64,000 nucleotides of DNA from Streptomyces chrestomyceticus JCM 4735 (GTDB taxonomy: Bacteria; Actinomycetota; Actinomycetes; Streptomycetales; Streptomycetaceae), in contig NZ_BHZC01000001.1 in assembly GCF_003865135.1 (NCBI RefSeq), positions 6,448,001 through 6,512,000 on the forward strand. Reading direction: 5' to 3'. Position 1 is the stretch's first letter. The number at the start of each line of letters is the position of its first letter. The notes under the pieces are model-generated. The model was given only the letters and a program-made list of their open reading frames with translations, had not been told where the DNA came from and did not search any database. This document shows positions 28,920 through 36,605 of the stretch, in pieces. The translations under genes and the position numbers were made by a program.

Positions 28920-29348
28920 ATGTCCATCCAGCCCGTAGACGTCGTCTACACCGCCGTCGCCACCGCGGAGAACGGCCGGGACGGCCGCGTCGCCAGCGAC
29001 GACGGCAAGCTGGACGTCGTCGTCAACCCGCCCAAGGAGCAGGGTGGCAGCGGCGCCGGCACCAACCCCGAGCAGCTCTTCGCGGCCGGCTACAGCGCCT
29101 GCTTCCAGGGCGCGCTCAGCGTCGTCGCCCGCCGGGAGAAGGCGGACGTCTCCGGCTCCCGGGTGACCGCCAAGGTCGGCATCGGCAAGACCCCGTCCGG
29201 CGGCTTCGGCCTCACCGTCGAGATCAACGCCACCATCCCGAACGTGGACGAGGCCACCGCCAAGGACCTGGTCGAAAAGGCCCACCAGGTGTGCCCGTAC
29301 TCGAACGCCACCCGGGGCAACATCGACGTCAAGCTCAGCGTCGGCTGA
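28920..29348 (+). CDS. ohr: Organic hydroperoxide resistance protein (Ohr/OsmC family)
   Basis: 142 residues of Ohr, a thiol peroxidase that reduces organic and fatty acid peroxides. Both redox Cys are present: AAGYSACFQGAL (~60) and AHQVCPYSNATRGN (~125), and the Arg in the N-terminal part is in place. A strong AGGAGG precedes ATG 28920. It follows the MDR gene by 94 bases and ends with a strong terminator. No OhrR with the N-terminal Cys is adjacent. Confidence 0.92.
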   Translation: MSIQPVDVVYTAVATAENGRDGRVASDDGKLDVVVNPPKEQGGSGAGTNPEQLFAAGYSACFQGALSVVARREKADVSGSRVTAKVGIGKTPSGGFGLTVEINATIPNVDEATAKDLVEKAHQVCPYSNATRGNIDVKLSVG

Positions 29349-29361
29349 CGCGAGGCTTCGG

Positions 29362-29400
29362 GCCGAGGGCCGCACTCCGTCGTGGGGTGCGGCCCTCGGC
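29362..29400 (+). terminator. Hairpin terminator after ohr
   Basis: Perfect 14-bp stem, 29362-29375 with 29387-29400, 11-base loop, 13 bases after the ohr stop. The following sequence is TCGTTCC, without a long T tract. Confidence 0.75.
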
Positions 29401-29468
29401 TCGTTCCGGCCGGCGAGCGGTCCTCGTTCTTGTCGCAGGGAAGGGCTGGAAGTGCCGGCACTTCGAGG

Positions 29469-29535
29469 GGAGACTGCGCTTCCGGTGCCCGAGCGGAGAC
29501 TGCGTTTCCGGTGCCCCGAGCGGAGGCTGCGCTGT
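29469..29535. repeat. Two and a half copies of a 26-27-base direct repeat
   Basis: Units beginning GAGACTGCGCTTCCGGTGCC at about 29470 and 29496, and a partial third at about 29523. Noncoding as far as can be seen. Confidence 0.7.
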
Positions 29536-29693
29536 CCCGCCAGGCGTAGGCCGAGTGCGCCGAGTGCGCCGAGTGCCCGGAACTGCGTAATGCGCGGAGT
29601 GGCTGACGTGATGGTGCGAGGCGTCCGAGGAGACGAGTGGCGGCTGAGTCGGACTGTGCGCCGCCGCCCACCGTCATCCCCACGGCTTCCTTC

Positions 29694-29756
29694 GGCCTCT
29701 TCCGCAACCCCCCTGCGCCCTCCCGCGGCCTCTTCCGCAACCCCCTGCACCCTCCC
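29694..29756. repeat. Tandem duplication of a ~30-33-base unit
   Basis: 29694-29726 and 29727-29756 both read GGCCTCTTCCGCAACCCCC at their start. Together with the repeat at 29469, this makes most of the 572-base gap between ohr and the ribose operon repetitive and apparently gene-free. Confidence 0.7.
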
Positions 29757-29783
29757 TGTGACGCAGGCCACTCGTACGCCATC

Positions 29784-29835
29784 TTGACGGCGATGGCGTG
29801 AAATCGATTACGTAAGCCCACACGAAATCGATTAC
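29784..29835 (+). promoter_or_regulatory. Ribose operon promoter with two LacI-type operators
   Basis: GAAATCGATTAC occurs twice, at 29800-29811 and 29824-29835, 24 bases apart, with the ATCGAT palindrome typical of LacI-family sites at each core. A -35-like TTGACG at 29784-29789 places the -10 region inside the first copy. The regulator gene starts at 29921, so self-repression relieved by ribose is the expected logic. Confidence 0.65.
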
Positions 29836-29920
29836 ACGCCGTTGTGCGATCGAGACGCCCCCTTGCGCCGTGGTGTCCTCGACCTGCCTGCGCGGACCTG
29901 CACGGAAGGGCTGGGGCGGG

Positions 29921-30955
29921 ATGGCGAAGATCAAGGATGTGGCCGAGCGGGCCGGGGTGTCCGTGGCGACCGTCTCCCGGGTGCTCAACGGGCGGAGCCC
30001 GGTGGCCGAGACGCGGGAGCGGGTGCTCGCCGCCGTCGAGGAGCTGGGGTACCGGCCCAACAACGTCGCCCGCGCCCTGCGGACCGCCCGTACCGGCACG
30101 CTCGGCCTGGTCATCAGCGACCTGACCAACCCGTTCTTCACCGAGCTGGCCGACGCCGTCGAGGACGCCGCGCGCGGCCTCGGCTACAGCCTGATCATCG
30201 GCAACGCCGCCGAACGCACCGCCCAGCAGGACGACTACATCCGTACGCTGCTGGACCGCCGTATCGACGGCCTGCTGGTCAGCTCGGCCGGTACCGGCTC
30301 CGCGATGCTGCGCGAGGTCGTCGCCTCCGGCACGCCGCTGGTGCTGCTGGACCGGATCGTGCCGGGCGTCGACGCGCCGTGCGTACGGGCCGACGGCGCC
30401 GCGGCGCTCACCGACCTGGCCGCCCACCTCGCCGCCCTCGGCCGGCGCCGCCCCGCGGTCATCGTGGCCCCGGCCGGCACGCCGACCGGCGACGAGCGGC
30501 TGGAACTCTTCCGTACGGCGCTGGCCGCGCACGGCATAGTGCTGCCGGACGAGCGCGTCGGCTCCACGCCCGACCTCCAGCCCACCGGCGGCCGCCAGGT
30601 GATGCGGCGTCTCCTGGACCTGCCCGAGCCGCCCGACGCCGTACTGGCCACCGACAACCTGATGGCGCTCGGCGCGATGGACGAGCTCCGCGCGCGCGGG
30701 CTGCGGGTGCCGGACGACATGGCGCTGGTCGTGTACGACGACGTGCCCTGGTTCGCGCACATCGACCCGCCGCTCACCGCCATCGCGCAGCCCACCCGCG
30801 AGCTGGGCCGGGCCGCCCTGCACACCCTGCTGGAACGGATCGAGGGGCGCGCGCCCGGCTCCGTACTGCTGCCGGCCCGCCTCGTCACCCGCCGCTCCTG
30901 CGGCGAACCGGGCACTGCCCGTGAGGACACCCAAGAGGAGGAGGGCAGCGCATGA
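29921..30955 (+). CDS. rbsR: LacI-family transcriptional regulator, ribose operon
   Basis: 344 residues. The N-terminal LacI helix-turn-helix is textbook: IKDVAERAGVSVATVSRVLNG, then the hinge region YRPNNVARALRT. The sugar-binding core follows (LGLVISDLTNPFFTELADAVED, DGLLVSSAGTG). ATG 29921 has GGGGCGGG just before it. The stop overlaps the rbsA ATG (ATGA), so the repressor is the first gene of the operon it controls, usual in Streptomyces ribose loci. Ligand is inferred from context as ribose or a close pentose. Confidence 0.85.
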   Translation: MAKIKDVAERAGVSVATVSRVLNGRSPVAETRERVLAAVEELGYRPNNVARALRTARTGTLGLVISDLTNPFFTELADAVEDAARGLGYSLIIGNAAERTAQQDDYIRTLLDRRIDGLLVSSAGTGSAMLREVVASGTPLVLLDRIVPGVDAPCVRADGAAALTDLAAHLAALGRRRPAVIVAPAGTPTGDERLELFRTALAAHGIVLPDERVGSTPDLQPTGGRQVMRRLLDLPEPPDAVLATDNLMALGAMDELRARGLRVPDDMALVVYDDVPWFAHIDPPLTAIAQPTRELGRAALHTLLERIEGRAPGSVLLPARLVTRRSCGEPGTAREDTQEEEGSA

Positions 30956-32673
30956 CCGACGTCAACGACGACGTTCGGGACGACGCACCGGCCGGCCGCG
31001 AACTGCTGCGCATGGAGGGGGTGACGAAGTCGTTCCCCGGCGTGCGCGCGCTGGACGGCGTGGACTTGAGCCTGCGCGCGGGCGAGGTGCACGTCCTGCT
31101 CGGCGAGAACGGCGCGGGCAAGAGCACCCTGATCAAGATGCTCTCCGGCGCCCACCGTCCCGACGCCGGACGCATCCTCGCGGCCGACGCACCGACGGGC
31201 GATCAGGGCGATCAGGGCGATCACGGTGATTACGGCAGCCACAGCGGCCCTCTCCGCGAAGTGCACATCCGCACCGCCCAGGACGCCGAACGCCTCGGTA
31301 TCGCCACCATCCACCAGGAGTTCAACCTCGTTCCCCGGCTGACCGTCGCGGAGAACATCTTCCTCGGCCGGCAGCCGCGCACCGCGCTCCGCCTGATCGA
31401 CAAGAAGGCCATGCGGGCGCGCGCCGCCGAACTGCTGCGCCGGGTACGCCTGGACGTCTCCCCGGACATCCCGGTCGCCGAACTGGGCATCGCCCGCCTT
31501 CAGATGGTCGAGATAGCCAAGGCGCTGAGCGTGCGCGCCCGCGTCCTGATCATGGACGAGCCGACCGCCGTACTGACCTCCGAGGAGGTCGAGACCCTCT
31601 TCGGCATCGTGCGCGAACTGCGCGCCGACGGCGTGGGGATCATCTTCATCACCCACCACCTGGAGGAGATCGGCGCCCTCGGCGACCGCGTCACCGTACT
31701 GCGTGACGGCCGCTCGGTCGCCGAGGTCCCGGCCGGTACGGACGAGGACGAGCTGATCCGCCTGATGGTGGGCCGGGACATCGCCGAGCAGTACCCGCGG
31801 CAGCGCCCGGACGAGCCCGGCGCGCCGCTGCTGCGCGTCCACGGCCTGACCCGGCGCGGTCCCAACGGCACGCCTGTCTTCGAGGACATCGGCTTCGAGG
31901 TGCGGGCCGGTGAGGTCGTCGGCCTCGCGGGCCTGGTCGGCGCGGGCCGTACCGAGGTGGCGCGGGCGGTGTTCGGTGTGGACCGTTACGACGCCGGGAG
32001 CGTCGAGGTCGACGGGAAGGTGCTGGCCCCCGGCGACGTACGGGCCGCGATGCGCGCCGGGCTCGGCCTGGTCCCCGAGGACCGCAAGGGCCAGGGGCTG
32101 GTCCTGGACGCCTCCCTCCAGGACAACCTGACGCTGGCCCGGCTGGACCGCGACACCCGCGCCGGCCTGGTCGACCGGCGCGGCCAGCGGCGCGCGGCCG
32201 CCGAGGTGGCCGGCCGGCTGAAGGTACGTATGAGCGGCCTGGGGCAGCACGCCCGGACCCTGTCCGGCGGCAACCAGCAGAAGGTCGTCATCGGGAAGTG
32301 GCTGCTGACCGACACCCGGCTGCTGATCCTGGACGAGCCGACGCGCGGCATCGACGTGGGCGCGAAGGTCGAGATCTACCGGTTGGTCAACGAGCTGACG
32401 GCGGCCGGCCGCGCGGTGCTGATGATCTCCAGCGACCTGCCCGAGGTGCTCGGTATGAGCGACCGGGTGCTGGTCATGGCCCAGGGGCGGCTCGCCGGTG
32501 AACTCTCCGGCGACGAGGCGACGCAGGACGCGGTGATGGAACTGGCGGTGCGGTCCGACGGCGGCGCGTCCGGCCCGCACGGGACGGCACCGCGGACGGT
32601 CCCGTCCACCCCGCCGAACACCCCGCCGCACACGACGAACGAGAGCGCGAAGGAGGGCTCCGATGTCCGCTGA
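30952..32673 (+). CDS. rbsA: Ribose ABC transporter ATP-binding protein RbsA
   Basis: 573 residues with two ABC modules of the carbohydrate-uptake class 2 type. First: Walker A GENGAGKST, VAELGIARLQMVEIAKAL, Walker B LIMDEPTA. Second: a degenerate P-loop GLVGAGRTEVAR, signature LSGGNQQKVVIGKWL and LDEPTRGIDVGA. RbsA is normally ~500 residues. Here extra length comes from a Gly-Asp repeat insertion (GDQGDQGDHGDYG, ~residues 83-95, coded by 9-base units at 31197-31235) and a Thr/Pro tail. Its end overlaps rbsC by 11 bases. Confidence 0.9.
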   Translation: MTDVNDDVRDDAPAGRELLRMEGVTKSFPGVRALDGVDLSLRAGEVHVLLGENGAGKSTLIKMLSGAHRPDAGRILAADAPTGDQGDQGDHGDYGSHSGPLREVHIRTAQDAERLGIATIHQEFNLVPRLTVAENIFLGRQPRTALRLIDKKAMRARAAELLRRVRLDVSPDIPVAELGIARLQMVEIAKALSVRARVLIMDEPTAVLTSEEVETLFGIVRELRADGVGIIFITHHLEEIGALGDRVTVLRDGRSVAEVPAGTDEDELIRLMVGRDIAEQYPRQRPDEPGAPLLRVHGLTRRGPNGTPVFEDIGFEVRAGEVVGLAGLVGAGRTEVARAVFGVDRYDAGSVEVDGKVLAPGDVRAAMRAGLGLVPEDRKGQGLVLDASLQDNLTLARLDRDTRAGLVDRRGQRRAAAEVAGRLKVRMSGLGQHARTLSGGNQQKVVIGKWLLTDTRLLILDEPTRGIDVGAKVEIYRLVNELTAAGRAVLMISSDLPEVLGMSDRVLVMAQGRLAGELSGDEATQDAVMELAVRSDGGASGPHGTAPRTVPSTPPNTPPHTTNESAKEGSDVR

Positions 32674-33670
32674 TGTGAAGACGGGAGCGGCCGCCGAGGC
32701 GGTCGGCACCGCCCCGCCCGGTGACGGCTTCGGCCCCTGGTTCACCCGGGCCGTCCTGAAGAACGGCCCGCTGGGCGGCCTGATCGCCCTGGTCGTGGTC
32801 ATGGCGATCCTGTCCGGGGACTTCCTGAACGGGCAGAACCTCCTCAACGTCGGTGTCCAGGCGTCCGTCACCGCCGTCCTGGCCTTCGGCGTCACCTTCG
32901 TGATCGTCTCGGCCGGCATCGACCTGTCGGTCGGCTCGGTGGCCGCCCTCAGCGCCACCGTGGTCGCCTGGGCCGCGACCGACGCGGGCCTGCCGGTGTG
33001 GGCCGCCGTCCTGCTGGGACTCGCGCTCGGCGCGGCGGCCGGCCTGGTCTCCGGCGCGCTGGTCGCGTACGGGAAGCTGCCCGCCTTCATCGCCACCCTC
33101 GCGATGCTCTCCGTCGGCCGCGGCCTGGCCCTGGTGATCACCGGCGGCACGCCGATCCCCTTCCCGGCCTCGGTCAGCAGGCTGGGGGACACGCTGGGCG
33201 GCTGGCTGCCCGTCCCGGTCCTCGTCATGATCGCGATGGGGCTGGTGGCGGCGCTGGTCCTCAACCGGACGTACGCGGGCCGCGCGATGTTCGCCATCGG
33301 CGGCAACGAGGAGGCCGCCCGGCTCTCCGGCATCGACGTCAAGCGCCGCAAGCTGGTGATCTACGCGATGTCCGGACTGTTCGCGGCGGTCGCGGGCATC
33401 GTCCTCGCGGCCCGGCTGACCTCCGCCCAGCCGCAGGCCGCCGTCGGCTACGAACTCGACGCCATCGCCGCCGTCGTGATCGGCGGCGCCAGCCTCTCCG
33501 GCGGCTCCGGCAAGGCGTCCGGCACCCTCATCGGCGCGCTGATCCTCGCCGTGCTGCGCAACGGCCTGAACCTGCTGAGCGTCTCGGCGTTCTGGCAGCA
33601 GGTGGCCACCGGCCTGGTCATCGCGCTGGCGGTGCTCCTGGACACGCTGCGGCGCCGGAGCGCCCGATGA
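32663..33670 (+). CDS. rbsC: Ribose ABC transporter permease RbsC
   Basis: 335 residues, about eight to ten membrane helices of the BPD_transp_2 family (GVTFVIVSAGIDLSVGSVAALSA is the hallmark RbsC stretch, ~72-94; AIAAVVIGGASLSGGSGKASGTLIGALIL near the end). It forms the inner-membrane channel with RbsA as ATPase and RbsB as receptor. ATG 32663 overlaps rbsA, and its stop overlaps the rbsB ATG (ATGA). Confidence 0.92.
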   Translation: MSADVKTGAAAEAVGTAPPGDGFGPWFTRAVLKNGPLGGLIALVVVMAILSGDFLNGQNLLNVGVQASVTAVLAFGVTFVIVSAGIDLSVGSVAALSATVVAWAATDAGLPVWAAVLLGLALGAAAGLVSGALVAYGKLPAFIATLAMLSVGRGLALVITGGTPIPFPASVSRLGDTLGGWLPVPVLVMIAMGLVAALVLNRTYAGRAMFAIGGNEEAARLSGIDVKRRKLVIYAMSGLFAAVAGIVLAARLTSAQPQAAVGYELDAIAAVVIGGASLSGGSGKASGTLIGALILAVLRNGLNLLSVSAFWQQVATGLVIALAVLLDTLRRRSAR

Positions 33671-34731
33671 GGCGGCGTACGGGGCCGGCCGGTGGCGGTA
33701 CGCCCGGCAGGGGTGTGTCCGGTCGGGGCGCGTCCGGTGGAGGGACGGGCTCGTTCCGCCAGCGGCGTACGGCCCTGCCCGCCGGCCGTACGCCCGCCGG
33801 TGGCACCGGTTCGCTCCGCAACCGTACGGGCCTTCTCGGCGCGGCCCTCCTGGCCGGGGCCCTCGCCCTGTCCGGCTGCGACCGCGGCGGTGACACCGAC
33901 CTGGGGCTGGCTCTCTCCACCCTGAACAATCCGTTCTTCGTCGCCGTCCGGGAGGGCGCGCAGGCCGAGGCGGACCGGCGCGGCCTGCACATCAACATCA
34001 CCGACGCGCAGAACGACCCCATGCAGCAGATCAACCAGATGGAGACGTTCACCAGCCAGGACGTCAAGGCGGCGATCATCAACCCGGTGGACTCCGACGC
34101 CGCCGTCCCGGCTGTCGGGGTCGCCAACCGGGCGGACGTGCCGGTGATCTCCCTCGACCGCGGCGTGAACGGCGGCCGGGTCGGTACGGCCATCGCCTCC
34201 GACAACGTCGCGGGCGGCCGGCTCGCCGCGAAGACGCTGGCCGAGTCGCTCGGCGGCAAGGGCAAGGTGGCCTTCCTGGAGGGCCAGCCCGGCACCTCGG
34301 CCGCCCGGGAGCGCGGGCAGGGCTTCGAGGAGGGCATCAAGGCGTACCCGGGCATCGAGGTGGTGGCGCGGCAGCCCGCCGACTTCGACCGGACCAAGGG
34401 CATGGACGTGATGTCCAATATGCTCCAAGTACACCGGGACATCGGCGGCGTCTTCGCGGCCAACGACGAGATGGCGCTCGGCGCCGCCAAGTCGCTGGGC
34501 GCCCGGGCGGGCAAGGACGTGAAGATCGTGGCGTTCGACGGGACGCCGGAGGGCGTCGCGGCGGTACGCGGCGGAACGCTGACCGCCACGGTCGCCCAGC
34601 AGCCCAGGCTGCTGGGCAGGCAGGCCGTGGAGCAGGCGCTCAAGGCGGCGCGCGGCGAGCGGCTGCCGCAGCAGGTGAAGGTGCCGGTGGTCCTGGTGAC
34701 CGGCAAGAACGCGGCGGAATTCGATGGGTGA
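33667..34731 (+). CDS. rbsB: Ribose-binding lipoprotein RbsB
   Basis: 354 residues. A periplasmic-binding fold of the RbsB type (LGLALSTLNNPFFVAVREGAQAEA, NDPMQQINQMETF, VPVISLDRGVNGG, GVFAANDEMALGAAKSLGA). The lipobox LALSGC ends the signal peptide at about residue 75, so the mature protein is a lipoprotein. An unusual Gly/Arg/Thr-rich stretch of ~55 residues precedes the signal hydrophobic core; GTG 33715 is a possible later start, still long. Overlaps at both ends (ATGA with rbsC, 8 bases with rbsK). Confidence 0.88.
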   Translation: MRRRTGPAGGGTPGRGVSGRGASGGGTGSFRQRRTALPAGRTPAGGTGSLRNRTGLLGAALLAGALALSGCDRGGDTDLGLALSTLNNPFFVAVREGAQAEADRRGLHINITDAQNDPMQQINQMETFTSQDVKAAIINPVDSDAAVPAVGVANRADVPVISLDRGVNGGRVGTAIASDNVAGGRLAAKTLAESLGGKGKVAFLEGQPGTSAARERGQGFEEGIKAYPGIEVVARQPADFDRTKGMDVMSNMLQVHRDIGGVFAANDEMALGAAKSLGARAGKDVKIVAFDGTPEGVAAVRGGTLTATVAQQPRLLGRQAVEQALKAARGERLPQQVKVPVVLVTGKNAAEFDG

Positions 34732-35641
34732 GAAGCAGATGTATGACGTACTGGTAGTGGGCTCGGCCAACGCGGACCTGACGGTCCGGGTGGCGCGGCG
34801 GCCCGGCGCGGGCGAGACCGTGCACGGCTCCGACCTGGTCGAGTCGGCGGGCGGCAAGGGCGCCAACCAGGCGGCCGCCGCCGCCCGGCTCGGCGGCCGG
34901 GTCGGCCTGCTGGCCCGGGTCGGCGACGACGCGTACGGCGAACTGCTGCTGGACGCGCAGCGCGCCGCGGGCACGGACGTCGCGCACGTGATCGTCGAGT
35001 CCGGCGCCCGTACCGGCACCGCGATGATCATCGTGGGGCCGGACGGCGACAACAGCATCGTCGTCTCCCCGGGCGCCAACGCGGCGCTCACCCCCGAGGA
35101 CGTGGCGGCCGCCCGCGACGTCATCGCCGCGTCCGCCGCCGTCTCGCTCCAGTTGGAGGTGCCCATGGAGACGGTACGGGCCACCGCCGCCACGGCCACG
35201 GAGACCGGCACCCGGGTCGTCCTCAACCCGTCCCCGACCCCCGACAGCCTCGACCCGGAGCTGCTCGCCGCCGCCGACCCCCTCGTGGTCAACGAGCACG
35301 AGGCGCAGCAGCTCGCGGGTGGCAGCGCCGAAGGCACCCCGGAGGACTGGGCCCGGGCGCTGCGCGAGCAGGGCGCCCGCTCGGTCGTGGTCACCCTCGG
35401 CGGCGACGGCGCGCTGGTCGTGGACGGCGAGGGCGGCACCGGCCGGGTCCCCGGCGTCAAGGTCGAGGCCGTCGACACCACAGGCGCGGGCGACGCCTTC
35501 ACCGGCGCCCTCGCGACCCGCCTGGCCCGCGGCGACTCCCTCACGGACGCGGCCCGCTTCGCCGTACGGGTGGGCGCCGCGGCCGTCACCAAGCCGGGCG
35601 CCCAGCCGTCCTACCCGACGCTGGACGAACTGCCGTCCTGA
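34724..35641 (+). CDS. rbsK: Ribokinase
   Basis: 305 residues of the PfkB kinase family, converting ribose to ribose 5-phosphate. The N-terminal VVGSANADLTVRV, the substrate motif SAGGKGANQAAAAARLGG, and the C-terminal anion-hole and catalytic base motif VEAVDTTGAGDAFTGAL (Asp in GAGD) are all present. ATG 34724 overlaps the rbsB end; ATG 34739 (MYDVLVVG) is a likely alternative, with GAGAAG just upstream. Last gene of the operon; no rbsD mutarotase gene is present. Confidence 0.92.
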   Translation: MGEKQMYDVLVVGSANADLTVRVARRPGAGETVHGSDLVESAGGKGANQAAAAARLGGRVGLLARVGDDAYGELLLDAQRAAGTDVAHVIVESGARTGTAMIIVGPDGDNSIVVSPGANAALTPEDVAAARDVIAASAAVSLQLEVPMETVRATAATATETGTRVVLNPSPTPDSLDPELLAAADPLVVNEHEAQQLAGGSAEGTPEDWARALREQGARSVVVTLGGDGALVVDGEGGTGRVPGVKVEAVDTTGAGDAFTGALATRLARGDSLTDAARFAVRVGAAAVTKPGAQPSYPTLDELPS

Positions 35642-35686
35642 CCGGGAAGCCGGGAGACCGGGAGAGCCCCCGGCGGTAGCGGCTCA

Positions 35687-35764
35687 CGGGGCGGGCCTAC
35701 GGGCGGGCTACGGCGCACGCAAGCCGGCCCCGTAGGCCGTCGCCCGCCCCGTAAGCCCGCCCCG
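35687..35764. terminator. Large hairpin between convergent rbsK and nitrilase genes
   Basis: GC-rich arms at 35687-35708 and 35742-35764 are nearly fully complementary. The hairpin lies between two converging genes and can serve both. The surrounding gap (35642-35825) is otherwise low-complexity repeats with no gene. Confidence 0.6.
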
Positions 35765-35825
35765 CAGACTGCTGCCGGACGGTCTACAGGCCGCGGACCA
35801 CCGGTCCCGGGCCACCGGTCCCGGA

Positions 35826-36605
35826 TCACCGGTCACCCACCGATTCCCGTACGCCTTCCGCACCCGCCGCCGCGATCCCGGCGGCCCGGCCCACCTCGGC
35901 CACCGCCAGCCCGGCCTCGTCGGCCAGGCGCGCGAGGCACGTCCCGTCCGCCGCCCATATGCCGCTGTACCCGCAGGCCACGCTCTCGCTCCCCCGGCCG
36001 ACGCCGTTGGCCAGCAGCACGTCGAGCCCGTTGTCCCGCGCCGTGGCGCCGTACTGCTCCGTGCGCTCCGCCGAGTCGTGGAACGAGCTGGCCAGATACA
36101 CCTGGCAGCCGTCGGCCGCGGCCTGCTCCGCCATCTCGGGGAAGGCGTTGTCGTAGCAGGTGGCGAGGGCGAACTTCAGGCCGCGGAAGGTGAACCGGCC
36201 GCCCGCGTCCGGCCCCGCCGTGAACAGGTCGTTCTCCCGGCCGTACAGGTGGTGCTTGTCGTAGCGGGTCAGCAGCGCGCCGTCCGGCCCGTACACGAAC
36301 GACGCGATCGTCATCCCGTCCGCCGTGCCCGCCGGGCCGGCGCCCGGGCAGTTGACCACCGCGGCGACGCCCGCCGCCCGGCACGCGTCCCGGACGGGGG
36401 CCAGCCGCGGGTCGTCCGGCGCGAGGGCGTACTGCTCGGGGGCGGCGGCTATCGCGTCGAGCTCGTAGTTGGTCAGGGCCAGTTCGGCGAGGGCGACCAG
36501 CTCGGCACCGCGGCCGGCGGCCTCGGCGAGCAGAGCGGCCGTCCGCGCCGCGTTGGCCTCGATGTCCAGGGGCGTGGACGGAAATTGTGCTGCTGCGACG
36601 ATCAT
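35826..36605 (-). CDS. Carbon-nitrogen hydrolase (nitrilase superfamily)
   Basis: 259 residues with the nitrilase Glu-Lys-Cys triad: LVALAELALTNYE (Glu ~43), LTRYDKHHLYGREN (Lys ~116) and FALATCYDNAFPE (Cys ~150). A further Glu in DSAERTEQYGATARDNG fits. Members hydrolyse nitriles, amides or carbamoyl groups; the exact substrate cannot be told. Its ATG overlaps the stop of the pyroglutamyl-peptidase-like gene (ATGA), so they are made together. Confidence 0.85.
   Translation of the reverse strand: MIVAAAQFPSTPLDIEANAARTAALLAEAAGRGAELVALAELALTNYELDAIAAAPEQYALAPDDPRLAPVRDACRAAGVAAVVNCPGAGPAGTADGMTIASFVYGPDGALLTRYDKHHLYGRENDLFTAGPDAGGRFTFRGLKFALATCYDNAFPEMAEQAAADGCQVYLASSFHDSAERTEQYGATARDNGLDVLLANGVGRGSESVACGYSGIWAADGTCLARLADEAGLAVAEVGRAAGIAAAGAEGVRESVGDR

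Noticed and set aside
29090..30934. Large minus-strand open frame over ohr and rbsR
   Set aside because: It has no domain, covers two clear genes and a terminator, and shows typical antisense composition.
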